Origin: Bradyrhizobium sp. cir1
GTDB lineage: Bacteria; Pseudomonadota; Alphaproteobacteria; Rhizobiales; Xanthobacteraceae
Reading direction: 5' to 3'
Assembly (NCBI RefSeq): GCF_014198245.1
Contig: NZ_JACIHE010000012.1
Location: 163,348 to 227,347 of the forward strand
DNA: 64,000 bases
Below are positions 8,217 through 16,551 of the stretch, piece by piece (within the stretch, counting starts at the first letter, position 1; each line of letters starts with the position of its first letter). Position numbers and translations under genes: made by a program. Below the pieces are notes generated by a model. The model was not told the DNA's origin and ran no database searches. It saw only the letters and a list, made by a program, of their open reading frames with translations.

Positions 8217-8879
8217 CTAGTCGTCCGAATAGCGCTGCTCGGCCCAGGGATCGCCGCGGTTATGATAGCCGCGGACTTCCCAGAAACCCGGCGCGTCCTC
8301 GGTCAGGAATTCGATGGCCTGGAGCCATTTCGCGCTCTTCCAGAAATAGAGATGCGGTACCATCAGGCGCACCGGGCCGCCGTGCTCCTCCGTCAGCGGC
8401 TGTCGCGACCAGCTATGGGCGAGCAGAGCGTCCTCCGCGGCAAAGTCTTCCAGCGCGAGGTTGGTGGTGTAGCCGTCATAGGAATGCAGCACGACGAAGC
8501 GTGCATCCTCGCGCGGCCGGCAGACGGCGAGCAGCTCGCGCGTGGCGAGGCCTTCCCACTCGTTGTCGTAGCGCGACCAGGTCGTCACGCAATGAATGTC
8601 GGAAGTGAAATGGTCCTGCTTCTGCGCCGCGAACTCGGCAAAGGTCCAGAACACGGGGTTCTCGATCGCGCCGTAGACATCGAGCCGCCAGCGTTCGCGC
8701 GACACCGGCGGCATGACACCGAGATCGAGTACCGGCCAGTCCTTGGTCAGGTGCTGCCCGGGCGGCAGGCGCTGGTCTTCCGGGCGCGTGATCTTGCCCG
8801 TCAGGAAACGGCCTTCGCGCGCCCATTTCTCCTTGGTGCGCGTCAGCTTGCTGTCGGGCAGCGGCTCGTCGTCGGCCAT
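8217..8879 (-). CDS. Molybdopterin-dependent sulfite-oxidase-like oxidoreductase
   Basis: 220 residues corresponding to the single molybdopterin-binding domain of the sulfite oxidase/MsrP superfamily. The molybdenum-ligand cysteine is expected in DIHCVTTWSRYDN, and other family segments are WRLDVYGAIENP, VVLHSYDGYTTNL and HGGPVRLMVPHLYFWKSAKW. No Tat signal is seen, unlike MsrP, so the protein is probably cytoplasmic. Electron partner and substrate are unknown. The upstream transporter stop is 3 bp away and the fusion hydrolase follows after 25 bp, suggesting a three-gene leftward unit. Confidence 0.85.
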   Translation of the reverse strand: MADDEPLPDSKLTRTKEKWAREGRFLTGKITRPEDQRLPPGQHLTKDWPVLDLGVMPPVSRERWRLDVYGAIENPVFWTFAEFAAQKQDHFTSDIHCVTTWSRYDNEWEGLATRELLAVCRPREDARFVVLHSYDGYTTNLALEDFAAEDALLAHSWSRQPLTEEHGGPVRLMVPHLYFWKSAKWLQAIEFLTEDAPGFWEVRGYHNRGDPWAEQRYSDD

Positions 8880-8882
8880 GAG

Positions 8883-10205
8883 CTACTCGTGACGGTGCAT
8901 TGCGGAAGCGTGCTTGGTGTCGCGCATGGTGGAATAGATGATCAGCGACAGGCAGATGATGCCGGCGAGATAGTAATAGAACCAGTCCTCGTGCCCGATG
9001 GTCTTGAAGTACAGCGCGATCGCCGGCGCGGTGCCGCCGAAGATCGAGACCGTGATGGCGTAGGGCAGGCCGACGCCGAGCGCGCGGACATTGGTCGGGA
9101 ACAGTTCGGCCTTTACCACGGCGTTGATCGAAGTGTAGCCGGCGACGAACAGCCAGGCGCAGCAGATCAGGATGAAAGCCATGAAGGGCGACTTGGCCTC
9201 CTTCAGGGCCATCAGCAGCGGAACGGTTGCGAGCGTGCCGGCGACACCGAAAAAGATCAGCAGCGGCTTGCGGCCGATCCTGTCGGAGATGGCGCCGTAG
9301 ATCGGCTGCAGGATGGTCGCGAAGATCAGCGTGCCGAAGATCACGAAGGTGGTCTGGTCCTCGGTCAGCCCGACCGAGAGCTTGACGAAGGTCTGCATGT
9401 AGGTGGTGAAAGTGTAGAACGCCGCGGTGCCGCCGGCGGTGAGGCCGACCACCAGCAGCAGCTCACGCGGATAGCGCAGCAAATTGGTGATCGAGCCGGT
9501 CGGCTTCACCACCTTCTTGGCCTCCTCGAAGGCCTCGGTCTCGTGCAGGCCGCGGCGCATCACCGCGGCGAATATCGCGAGCGCCGCGCCGATTGCGAAC
9601 GGGATGCGCCAGCCCCAGGCCTTCAGCTCTTCCGGCGTCAGGAAGACCTTTTGCAGGAGCAGCAGCACGATGATCGCGGTGAGCTGGCCGCCGATCAGGG
9701 TGACGTACTGGAAGCTGGAATAGAAGCCGCGGTGCTTGGGATCGGCGACCTCGCTGAGATACGTGGCGCTGGCGCCGTATTCGCCGCCGAGGCTGAGGCC
9801 TTCGATCACGCGGGCGAGCGCCAGGATGACCGGCGCGGCAAAGCCGATCGTGGCATAGGTCGGCGTCAGCGCGATGATCAGCGAGCCAAAGCACATGAAG
9901 ACGACGGACAGCGTCAGGGAGATGCGCCGGCCGAAATGGTCGGCGAGGTAGCCGAAGAACCAGCCGCCGAGGGGACGCATCAGGAAGGTCGCCGCGAACA
10001 CGACGGCGGCGTTCAATTGCTGGACGACGGGATCGTTGCCGGGGAAGAAGGCCGGAGCGAAATAGAGAGCAAAGGCCGTATAGGCGTAGAAATCGTACCA
10101 TTCGACGAGATTGCCGACGGAGCCGATGAAGATCGCCTTGATCCGCCGCTCGGCGTCGGCAATGTCAAAATGTGCGGAGGCCGGTTTGATTGCTTGCTCT
10201 GTCAC
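8883..10205 (-). CDS. MHS-family MFS metabolite/H+ symporter
   Basis: About 440 residues and twelve membrane helices. The MHS signature is clear: GNLVEWYDFYAY near residue 33, FLMRPLGGWFFGYLADHFGRR, and GGEYGASATYLSEVADPKHRG. This subfamily takes up organic acids such as 2-oxoglutarate, citrate, shikimate or proline/betaine. I use GTG 10205, which has a GGGAAGG ribosome site 6 bases upstream; the GTG at 10220 would add five residues with poor spacing. It precedes the sulfite-oxidase-like gene by 3 bp. Substrate cannot be read from the sequence. Confidence 0.88.
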   Translation of the reverse strand: MTEQAIKPASAHFDIADAERRIKAIFIGSVGNLVEWYDFYAYTAFALYFAPAFFPGNDPVVQQLNAAVVFAATFLMRPLGGWFFGYLADHFGRRISLTLSVVFMCFGSLIIALTPTYATIGFAAPVILALARVIEGLSLGGEYGASATYLSEVADPKHRGFYSSFQYVTLIGGQLTAIIVLLLLQKVFLTPEELKAWGWRIPFAIGAALAIFAAVMRRGLHETEAFEEAKKVVKPTGSITNLLRYPRELLLVVGLTAGGTAAFYTFTTYMQTFVKLSVGLTEDQTTFVIFGTLIFATILQPIYGAISDRIGRKPLLIFFGVAGTLATVPLLMALKEAKSPFMAFILICCAWLFVAGYTSINAVVKAELFPTNVRALGVGLPYAITVSIFGGTAPAIALYFKTIGHEDWFYYYLAGIICLSLIIYSTMRDTKHASAMHRHE

Positions 10206-10238
10206 GTCCGGCCTTCCCACTTCCTTTGCTTAGAAGGC

Positions 10239-11459
10239 CTACATCGCCTTTCCCAGCAGAAATGGCAACTGCCGGGGGCCTCTCACCGTACCCTGCGACC
10301 AGGTCACGGCGCCTGCCGGATCGAGGCGAAAATCCGGGATTCGTTTCAGCCATTCCTCCAGCGCAACCTGCATCTCCATTCGCGCAAGGTTGGAACCGAC
10401 GCAGCGATGGATGCCGAGGCCGAAGGCGGCGTGGCGGTTCTCCCGACGGTCGATCACGACTTTGTCAGCGTCCGGAAACATTCTTGGATCGCGGTTGGCG
10501 GCCGGGAAGGACAGCAGCACCATGTTGCCCGCCTTGACCGGGCAGCCCGAGATCGTGGTCTCCTTGACCACCTCGCGCGCCATGGTCACCGGCGAATAGG
10601 CGCGCAGCAGCTCTTCCACGGCGGTCGGCATCAGTCCGGGTTCGGCGATCAGGCGCTCGCGGTCGGCGGGCGTCCTGGCGAGATGCCACAGCGATGAGCC
10701 GATCGCGCTCCAGGTGGTGTCGATGCCGGCGATCAGAAGCAGGCGCAACGAGCCCAGCACGTGGGAATCCTCGAGCGGGTTGCCCTCCTTGTCCTTGGCT
10801 TGCATCAGATAGGAGATCAGGTCGTCGGTCGGCTTCTTCTTCCGCGCCTCGATATGCCCCCTGAAATAGTCGCTCATCTCCTGCACGGCCTGGAGCAGCT
10901 TGCTCTCGTCCTTGATGCCGAGCTCGAGGATCATGTGGATCCAGTTGACGAAGAGATCGCTATCGCTCTCGGGAATGCCGAGCATATGCGCGATGGCCCG
11001 AACCGGGATGTACTTGCTGTAGCGCGCGGCGGCATCGACCTCTCCGTCGGAGACGAAGCCGTCGATCAGCTCGTTACAGATTGCGCGGACGCGCGGCTCG
11101 AGCTTCTTCATCGCGTCCGGCGTGAACGGCGGCAGCAGCAACTGCTTGGCCGGCTTGTGCACGGGCGGATCGGAGGTGATCGGAGGGGCGGCGTTCCTGG
11201 CAATCTCCGGTCGCACGTCGCGGACGATGATTCGGCGCGAGGAGAAATGCTCGGTGTCGTTGGCGATCTCGCGCACGGCCTCGTAGGTCGTCGGCATGTA
11301 GCAGCCGAGGAACCGCTCGGTGTGCACGACCGGGCTGGCGGCGCGCAACTCATCCCAGATCGGGAAGGGATCGTCCGTCCATTGCGGATCGGTGTGGTCG
11401 AAATCGTTGACCCAGTCGGTGACAGGCGGATGGGCGACAGGCTGGCTAACGTCGGACAT
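10239..11459 (-). CDS. Cytochrome P450
   Basis: 406 residues, a soluble bacterial class P450. Visible motifs are the I-helix oxygen-activation segment LLLIAGIDTTWSAIGSSLW (acid-alcohol pair replaced by D-T), the K-helix ExxR in VEELLRAYSP, and the heme loop HAAFGLGIHRCVGSNLAR with the proximal cysteine. It hydroxylates an unknown small hydrophobic substrate. ATG 11459 follows an AGGGATC site; the frame is open upstream into the ferredoxin gene, so this internal start is chosen. The ferredoxin 59 bp upstream is the probable redox partner, and the divergent TetR gene the probable regulator. No ferredoxin reductase gene is adjacent. Confidence 0.93.
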   Translation of the reverse strand: MSDVSQPVAHPPVTDWVNDFDHTDPQWTDDPFPIWDELRAASPVVHTERFLGCYMPTTYEAVREIANDTEHFSSRRIIVRDVRPEIARNAAPPITSDPPVHKPAKQLLLPPFTPDAMKKLEPRVRAICNELIDGFVSDGEVDAAARYSKYIPVRAIAHMLGIPESDSDLFVNWIHMILELGIKDESKLLQAVQEMSDYFRGHIEARKKKPTDDLISYLMQAKDKEGNPLEDSHVLGSLRLLLIAGIDTTWSAIGSSLWHLARTPADRERLIAEPGLMPTAVEELLRAYSPVTMAREVVKETTISGCPVKAGNMVLLSFPAANRDPRMFPDADKVVIDRRENRHAAFGLGIHRCVGSNLARMEMQVALEEWLKRIPDFRLDPAGAVTWSQGTVRGPRQLPFLLGKAM

Positions 11460-11518
11460 CTCGAAAGATCCCTTGGGGCTGTGTTCGCTGAATGCAGGCG
11501 GGTCGGCCGGAGGCCGCG

Positions 11519-11728
11519 CTACTCCTCGATCACATCGATTGCGATTTCCGGGCAGTTGGATTTGGCAAGCCACGCCTTGTCCTCGAGTCCCGGCGGGACA
11601 GTGCCATCGCCGGCTTCGTGGGCGTTGCCGTATTCGTCGAGCTCGAACAGCTCCGGCGCCAGCGCCTTGCAGCGGGCGTGGCCCTGGCATTTGTCGGGAT
11701 CGACGTGAACCTTCAGTCGCGCTGCCAT
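11519..11728 (-). CDS. P450-associated ferredoxin with CxxHxxC cluster motif
   Basis: 69 residues. Cluster ligands are Cys14 and Cys20 in CQGHARC and Cys59 in NCPE. The position normally held by a second cysteine is His17, giving CxxHxxC...CP, the variant motif found in single-cluster [3Fe-4S]/[4Fe-4S] ferredoxins that serve bacterial P450s. It should carry electrons from a reductase encoded elsewhere to the P450 59 bp downstream. A TTGACA-type promoter lies upstream. The same family also occurs in actinobacteria and Rhodopseudomonas, consistent with this partnership. Confidence 0.9.
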   Translation of the reverse strand: MAARLKVHVDPDKCQGHARCKALAPELFELDEYGNAHEAGDGTVPPGLEDKAWLAKSNCPEIAIDVIEE

Positions 11729-11793
11729 AGCGGCTTCCTTGGTCGTTTGCGTGCGCGCGAAAGGCGGCCCGCGTTCCTCATGTCATTTTATCG

Positions 11794-11807
11794 GCGGCAT
11801 TTGCCGC
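11794..11807. promoter_or_regulatory. Candidate TetR operator in the ferredoxin-P450 promoter region
   Basis: GCGGCA-TT-TGCCGC, a perfect 14-bp palindrome about 20 bp downstream of the predicted -10 box of the ferredoxin promoter. A repressor bound here would block that transcript. Confidence 0.4.
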
Positions 11808-11826
11808 TCGGTCTAAGTTATATGCT

Positions 11827-11856
11827 ATTACATTCGCGCCGGGCTTCCCCTGTCAA
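11827..11856 (-). promoter_or_regulatory. Sigma-70-like promoter for the ferredoxin-P450 unit
   Basis: On the minus strand TTGACA (11856-11851) and TGTAAT (11832-11827) are 18 bp apart, 98 bp upstream of the ferredoxin start. It lies in the gap shared with the divergent TetR gene. Confidence 0.5.
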
Positions 11857-11883
11857 GCGCAAACTTATAGGCTTCGCCGTAAC

Positions 11884-12531
11884 ATGCGCTCACAACTCGC
11901 TCGCAAGCCCGAGAATACCTACCACCATGGCGATCTCCGCGACGCCCTGATCAAGGCCGCGTTGCGCGAAGCCGAGCAGGGTGGCGCGGAAGCGATCAGT
12001 ATCAAGGCGCTGGCGAAACAGCTCGGCGTCTCGCAGCCGGCGCCGTATCGGCACTTCGCCGACCGTGATGCGCTGCTAACGGCGGTGACGGCGGAAGCAT
12101 TCCGGCAGCTCAGTGCAATCTTTCGGGCGGCGATGGCGAAACCGTCAAAGCAGTCGAAGCTGTCGTTGCTGGCGCAGGCGATGCTGGACTTCGGATTGCG
12201 CCGCAACGGCATCTATCGCCTGATGTTCGCGTCCCGCACCGTCTCATGCGCCGCCAAGGGCAGCGAACTGCACGAGGCCACGCGCGAGACGTTTGCATTG
12301 GTGATCGAAGCGCTGGAAGCGCCCGCGGTCGATTATTTGCGCGAACGCCAGGCGCTAAAGATCTGGGCGGCGCTGCATGGCGTGGTGATGCTGGCCGAGC
12401 AGGGCCTGTTCACCGGCGAAGCCGCGCACGCCACGCGCGAGGAGCTGGTCGAGGATTTCGTCAATGAGACGAAGGCGGCACTGGCTGCTGCGATCAAGGA
12501 TGCGCGGCGGCGGAAAAAGATTGGCGCTTAA
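11884..12531 (+). CDS. TetR/AcrR-family regulator
   Basis: 215 residues. The N-terminal ~60 residues form a TetR helix-turn-helix (YHHGDLRDALIKAA ... SIKALAKQLGVSQPAPYRHF). The C-terminal ligand domain (FGLRRNGIYRLMFASR ... LKIWAALHGVVMLAEQGLF) looks like the WHG/TetR_C_33 type. It is divergent from the ferredoxin-P450 pair over 155 bp, and local regulation of that pair is the simplest inference. Its stop overlaps the stop of the convergent racemase gene by 4 bp. Confidence 0.88.
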   Translation: MRSQLARKPENTYHHGDLRDALIKAALREAEQGGAEAISIKALAKQLGVSQPAPYRHFADRDALLTAVTAEAFRQLSAIFRAAMAKPSKQSKLSLLAQAMLDFGLRRNGIYRLMFASRTVSCAAKGSELHEATRETFALVIEALEAPAVDYLRERQALKIWAALHGVVMLAEQGLFTGEAAHATREELVEDFVNETKAALAAAIKDARRRKKIGA

Positions 12532-13166
12532 GCCTTCGCCTGCAGTAGTTTCATCAATTTGTCGACAGCGCTATCGGGAGTGGTCACGACAGGGCGGCCG
12601 GTCGCCTCGGCGACCAGCGGCGCCGTCGCCGCGATGCTGAACTGCGCCAGTGCGATGACATCGCAATCGCGTAAGTCGCGCGAGGCTTCCGCGATCAGCC
12701 GGTCGTGTGTGGCGCGATCGCCGCGGTCGAGCGCCGCCAGCGCGCCCTCGGCGAGTTTCGGCACGACCTGGACCGAGGCGGGGAATTCCGGCGGCATCGA
12801 GACCAGCGTCGGCGGGAAGGTCGAGAGCAGGCCGATCCGTTTGCCCATCGTCACCGCGCGCTCGATCATCGCTTCATTCGGTTTCAAGACCGGCATCGGC
12901 GCATGCGCTTGTGCGACGGCCTCGATGCAAGGACCGAACGCCGAGCAGGTGAACAGGATCGCGTCGGCCCCCGTTGCCGCCGTGTAGTCGCCGAGCGCGA
13001 GAAAACGCTCGGTCATGGCATCGTTGAGCTCACCGTCGCGCGCGAGATCCGCCGACAGGCTGTCGTCGAGCAGGTTCATCAGCCGCGCCTGCGGCCACGC
13101 CTGCGCGAATGCCGCCTCGATCGGCGCGATGGAATGCTTGAGGGCGTGGATCAGTGCGATGCGCAT
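12528..13166 (-). CDS. Aspartate/glutamate racemase superfamily protein
   Basis: 212 residues, similar in size to hydantoin/Asp/maleate isomerase-type members. The first catalytic cysteine is visible in ILFTCSAFGPCIEAV. The second conserved cysteine should lie after CDVIALAQFSIAATAP, but that region has Gln-Phe-Ser in place of a Cys-containing loop; a cysteine is present six residues earlier in LRDCDVI. The protein may therefore be a decarboxylase or isomerase relative rather than a two-base racemase. A 13-bp hairpin lies just upstream of the start (13179-13209) and its 3' arm touches the ribosome site. Substrate unknown. Confidence 0.75.
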   Translation of the reverse strand: MRIALIHALKHSIAPIEAAFAQAWPQARLMNLLDDSLSADLARDGELNDAMTERFLALGDYTAATGADAILFTCSAFGPCIEAVAQAHAPMPVLKPNEAMIERAVTMGKRIGLLSTFPPTLVSMPPEFPASVQVVPKLAEGALAALDRGDRATHDRLIAEASRDLRDCDVIALAQFSIAATAPLVAEATGRPVVTTPDSAVDKLMKLLQAKA

Positions 13167-13178
13167 GGGATGTCTCTC

Positions 13179-13209
13179 CTCCCTCTCCCCCTAAGCGGGG
13201 GAGAGGGAG
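13179..13209 (-). repeat. Perfect 13-bp hairpin between aapJ and the racemase gene
   Basis: Arms CTCCCTCTCCCCC and GGGGGAGAGGGAG around a 5-base loop. It lies 7 bases after the aapJ stop and its distal arm runs into the GGAGGAGAG ribosome site of the racemase gene. No T-run follows, so it may act as a 3' stabiliser or translation attenuator; it resembles the CTCTCCCC arm of repeat F at 50618. Confidence 0.6.
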
Positions 13210-13215
13210 AACTCC

Positions 13216-14226
13216 TTACTTGAACGGCACCGCGTACATCAACCCGCCCTTGCTCCAGAGACCGTTGAGGCCGCGATCGAGCTTGAGCGGGCTCGCCTTG
13301 CCGACGTTGCGCTCGTAGATCTCGCCGTAGTTGCCCGTGGCCTTGATCACGGTCACCAGCCATTTGTTGTCGAGCCCGAGCCGCGAGCCGAGATCGCCGG
13401 AGGCGCCCAGCAGGCGCTGGATCGCCGGCGTCTGAGACTTCGCCATCTCCTCGACATTGGCCTGCGTGACGCCGAGCTCCTCGGCCTCGATCAGGCCGTA
13501 ATGCAGCCAGGTGATGATGTCGCTCCAGACCTCGTCGCCGTTGCGGGTGAAGGGGCCGAGCGGCTCCTTGCTGATGGTCTGCGGCAGCACGACGTAGTCG
13601 GCCGGGTTCGGCGCGGCGGTGGTCACCGCGCCGGCGAGCGCGGAGGCGTCCTGGGTCATGGCATCGCAGCGGCCGCCGAAGAAGGTCTGGTACATGGTGT
13701 CGACGCGGTCGAACACCAGCGGCTTCCAGTCGATGCCGTTGGCGCGGCCGTAATCGCCGAGCGTGACCTCGTGCGTCGTGCCCTGTGCGACGCAAACGGT
13801 GGCGCCCTTGAGGTCCTTCAGCTCCTTCACGCCGAGGTCCTTCTTCACCACAAAGCCCTGGCCGTCGTAGAAGTTGATCGGGCCCTGCCGCAGGCCGAGC
13901 GTGACGCCACGCAAGTATGTTTGCGTCGAGTTGCGGTAGAGCACGTCGATCTCGCCCGATTGCAGCGCGGTGAAGCGGTTCTGCGCGGTCAGCGAGACAT
14001 AACGCACCTTGCTGGCATCGCCGAGCACGCCGGCCGCAAGTGCGCGGCAATAGTCGACGTCGAGGCCTTTGTAGTTGCCTTGCGAGTCCGGCGCCGAGAA
14101 GCCGGCGAAACCGGCGCTGACGCCGCACACCAGCGTGCCGCGACTCTTCACCGTGTCCAGCGTCGCTGCCGATGCGATCGCCGTCGATGCTGCGAGCACG
14201 CCCGCTGCGATAACCACTTTCCTCAT
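13216..14226 (-). CDS. aapJ: General L-amino-acid ABC transporter, periplasmic binding protein AapJ-like
   Basis: 336 residues with an N-terminal signal peptide (MRKVVIAAGVLAASTAIASA). The mature part is a PBP family 3 domain: GTLVCGVSAGFAGFSAPD, DVDYCRALAAGVLGD, RFTALQSGEIDVLYRNST and VCVAQGTTHEVTLGDY. AapJ-type proteins bind a broad range of L-amino acids for the Aap importer. It is the third gene of a leftward set after the RpiR regulator and aminotransferase (13-bp gap), while its probable permeases lie on the other strand at 16552-18848. Confidence 0.88.
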   Translation of the reverse strand: MRKVVIAAGVLAASTAIASAATLDTVKSRGTLVCGVSAGFAGFSAPDSQGNYKGLDVDYCRALAAGVLGDASKVRYVSLTAQNRFTALQSGEIDVLYRNSTQTYLRGVTLGLRQGPINFYDGQGFVVKKDLGVKELKDLKGATVCVAQGTTHEVTLGDYGRANGIDWKPLVFDRVDTMYQTFFGGRCDAMTQDASALAGAVTTAAPNPADYVVLPQTISKEPLGPFTRNGDEVWSDIITWLHYGLIEAEELGVTQANVEEMAKSQTPAIQRLLGASGDLGSRLGLDNKWLVTVIKATGNYGEIYERNVGKASPLKLDRGLNGLWSKGGLMYAVPFK

Positions 14227-14238
14227 ACTACTCTCCCC

Positions 14239-15588
14239 TCAGTGATTGACACTACGCAACACGTTGTCGACGGCGGCGCCGAGCTTGTCGACGATCAGGT
14301 CGATCTCGTCGGCGGAAGCGATATAGGGCGGCGCCAGCAGCACGTGGTCGCCGCGAACGCCATCCACGGTGCCGCCACCGGGATAGCAGCCGAGCCCGCC
14401 AGCGAAGGCTTCGGCCTTGATCTTCTGGTGCAGCTTGAGCGCGGGATCGAACGAGGCGCGCGTCGCGCGATCGGCGACCAGCTCGATCGCCCAGAACAGG
14501 CCGCGGCCCCTGATGTCGCCGACATGGCGGTGATTGCCGAAACGCTCGGTCAGGCGCTGCTCGAGCTGCCGGCCGCGCTCCTTGACCTGGCCAAGCAGGC
14601 CGTCCTCGCGGATGACGTTCTGCACCGCGAGCGCCGCCGCGCAGGCGAGGGGATGCGCAAGATAGGTATGGCCGTGCTGGAATGCGCCCGAGCCCGCGCG
14701 GATGGTGTCGATGATCTTCCCGCTCGCAAGCATCGCGCCGATTGGCTGGTAGCCCCCGCCGAGACCTTTTGCGATCGCCTGGATATCGGGCGCAATGCCC
14801 TCCTGCTCCCAGGCGTGCGTCGTGCCGGTGCGGCCCATGCCGCACATGACCTCGTCGAGGATCAGCAGCGCGCCGTGCCGGTCGCAGATCTCGCGCATCG
14901 CCTTGAAGTAACCGTCCGGTGCCGTCACCGCGCCGGCGGTGGCGCCGACGACGGGCTCGGCGAGGAACGCCGCCACGGTATCAGGGCCAAGCCGCTGAAA
15001 CTCGGCTTCGAGCTCCGCGGCCAGGCGTGCCACGAACTGTGCGTCGGATTCCTCCTCGCGCTTCTCGTGATAGGCAAAGGCCGGCGTGACGTGGCTGAAT
15101 GCTCCGGAAAGCAGCGGTGCATAGGGCGCGCGGCGCCAGGCATTGCCGCCGGCGGCGAGCGCGCCGAGCGTATTGCCGTGATAGCTCTGCCGCCGCGCGA
15201 TGAAATGCTGCCGCTGCGGCTCGCCGCGCTCGATGAAATATTGCCGCGCCAGCTTGATGCTGGCTTCGATCGCCTCCGATCCGCCGCTGACGAAATAGGC
15301 GTAGGCGAGACCGCCGGGCTCATGCCCGACCAGCCTGTCGGCCAGCGCTTCGGCGGGCTCGGAGGAGAAGAAGGCGGTGTGGGCATAGGCCAGCGTCGAG
15401 GCCTGTTTCATCATCGCCGCGATCACGCGCGGATGCTGATGGCCGAGGCAAGAGACCGCCGCCCCGCCGGAGGCGTCGATGATGCGGCGCCCGTCCTCGG
15501 CAAACAGATAGACGCCTTCGCCGCCGATCGCCTTGGGCGGCGTTTCGCGTAGCGAGCGATGCAGCACGCGGCTGGTGCGAGTGCTCAT
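14239..15588 (-). CDS. Class III (omega) aminotransferase
   Basis: 449 residues, PLP-dependent fold type I. Seen: PLP-phosphate loop FVSGGSEAIEASIKLARQY, ring-stacking region QSYHGNTLGA, the Asp of LILDEVMCGMGRTGT, and Schiff-base Lys in IQAIAKGLGGGYQPIGAM, then GHTYLAHPLACAAALAV. Members act on omega-amino acids, diamines, beta-alanine or taurine with pyruvate or 2-oxoglutarate as acceptor. Only 3 bp separate it from the RpiR stop upstream, and aapJ follows after 12 bp, so it probably deaminates a compound imported by the neighbouring Aap-type system. The exact donor cannot be told. Confidence 0.88.
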   Translation of the reverse strand: MSTRTSRVLHRSLRETPPKAIGGEGVYLFAEDGRRIIDASGGAAVSCLGHQHPRVIAAMMKQASTLAYAHTAFFSSEPAEALADRLVGHEPGGLAYAYFVSGGSEAIEASIKLARQYFIERGEPQRQHFIARRQSYHGNTLGALAAGGNAWRRAPYAPLLSGAFSHVTPAFAYHEKREEESDAQFVARLAAELEAEFQRLGPDTVAAFLAEPVVGATAGAVTAPDGYFKAMREICDRHGALLILDEVMCGMGRTGTTHAWEQEGIAPDIQAIAKGLGGGYQPIGAMLASGKIIDTIRAGSGAFQHGHTYLAHPLACAAALAVQNVIREDGLLGQVKERGRQLEQRLTERFGNHRHVGDIRGRGLFWAIELVADRATRASFDPALKLHQKIKAEAFAGGLGCYPGGGTVDGVRGDHVLLAPPYIASADEIDLIVDKLGAAVDNVLRSVNH

Positions 15589-15591
15589 GGA

Positions 15592-16464
15592 TCAACCTTT
15601 CTCCGAGACGTAGGTGGAGGCAGCAGTGAGCCGCGCCTCGGTATTTTCCAGGCGCTTTTTCGCGGCGACGCCGCCGAGCGAGAACGTGACCGCCGCGAGC
15701 GACTGCGCGATTGCGATCGCGCCCGTGAGACTGGGGAAAAAGCCGGGCGACGACGCCGCTTCGAACAGCAGCACATGGTCGGCGCCCTCGGCCATCGGCG
15801 CCGAAAGGCTGTCCGAGATCGCGATCAGCGTAGCTCCGGCGCGATGAGCGGCCTGCGCGACGCGGACGCTCGCATGCGTGTACGGCAGGAAGCCCACGAC
15901 GATGACGGCTTCGTCATGACGGAACGCGCCGAGATCGAGATCGTCGGGACCGGATGCGCCGACGAGTTGCACCTGCTCGGGGCGGAACAGCCGCAGCTCG
16001 TAGTTCAAGAGTTCCGCGACGCTGCGGCAGCTGCGATAGCCCGCGATCCAGATCCGCTTCGCATCGTGCAGCGCGCGGGCCGCTTCCGCAATGGGTTGTG
16101 CCGGAATGCGCGGAAGGCCGGCGGCCTCGGCCTCGAGCTTGTCGATGACGAGCGCGACATCGGCATTGGGGCCATGACGGCGGCTCCTGGCGCGGCCGGA
16201 GAAGGGCGAGGTCTGCGACGGTCGTCGCGCTTCCGTCAGTGCGGCGCGCAGCTCGTCCCAGCCGGAATAGCCGATCGCCTTGGCGAGCCGCGTGAATGCG
16301 GCGGGATCGGCGCCGGCTTCCGCGGCGAGATCGCGCATCGAACGGGTGGTGGCGTCGTAATCATTGGCCGCGACGAAGCGTCCGACCTCCTGCAGCCGCA
16401 TCGGCAGCGATGGCAATGCAATGCGCAGTTCACTCAGGGGTGAGGATTTTGCAGGCTCGGCCAT
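15592..16464 (-). CDS. MurR/RpiR-family regulator with SIS domain
   Basis: 290 residues: N-terminal RpiR helix-turn-helix (TTRSMRDLAAEAGADPAAFTRLAKAIGY, residues ~40-70) and a C-terminal SIS phosphosugar-type domain (IWIAGYRSCRSVAELLNYEL, FRHDEAVIVVGFLPYTHASV). RpiR proteins without sugar targets in rhizobia often control amino-acid or amine catabolism. ATG 16464 is the only suitable start, and no clear ribosome site precedes it. The gene heads a leftward unit with the aminotransferase and AapJ and faces aapQ over 87 bp holding a perfect inverted repeat. Confidence 0.88.
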   Translation of the reverse strand: MAEPAKSSPLSELRIALPSLPMRLQEVGRFVAANDYDATTRSMRDLAAEAGADPAAFTRLAKAIGYSGWDELRAALTEARRPSQTSPFSGRARSRRHGPNADVALVIDKLEAEAAGLPRIPAQPIAEAARALHDAKRIWIAGYRSCRSVAELLNYELRLFRPEQVQLVGASGPDDLDLGAFRHDEAVIVVGFLPYTHASVRVAQAAHRAGATLIAISDSLSAPMAEGADHVLLFEAASSPGFFPSLTGAIAIAQSLAAVTFSLGGVAAKKRLENTEARLTAASTYVSEKG

Positions 16465-16472
16465 GAAACATT

Positions 16473-16501
16473 TGTTGCATGAATTGGAGTTTGGTGCAAC
16501 A
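16473..16501. promoter_or_regulatory. Candidate RpiR operator between RpiR and aapQ
   Basis: TGTTGCA (16473-16479) and TGCAACA (16495-16501) form perfect 7-bp inverted arms with 15 bp between. The site starts 9 bp upstream of the RpiR ATG and lies 51 bp before aapQ, well placed to control both directions. Confidence 0.5.
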
Positions 16502-16551
16502 GTTGACGTGCGCCGCCGGAAATCGCTGCATTTGAGAAGGATTTTTGTGCT

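Noticed and set aside
8262..10697. 811-codon plus-strand open frame opposite the sulfite-oxidase-like, MHS and P450 genes
   Set aside because: Composition (Arg/Gly/Asp/His-rich, no domain) is typical of an antisense shadow in GC-rich DNA, and three recognisable genes lie on the other strand.
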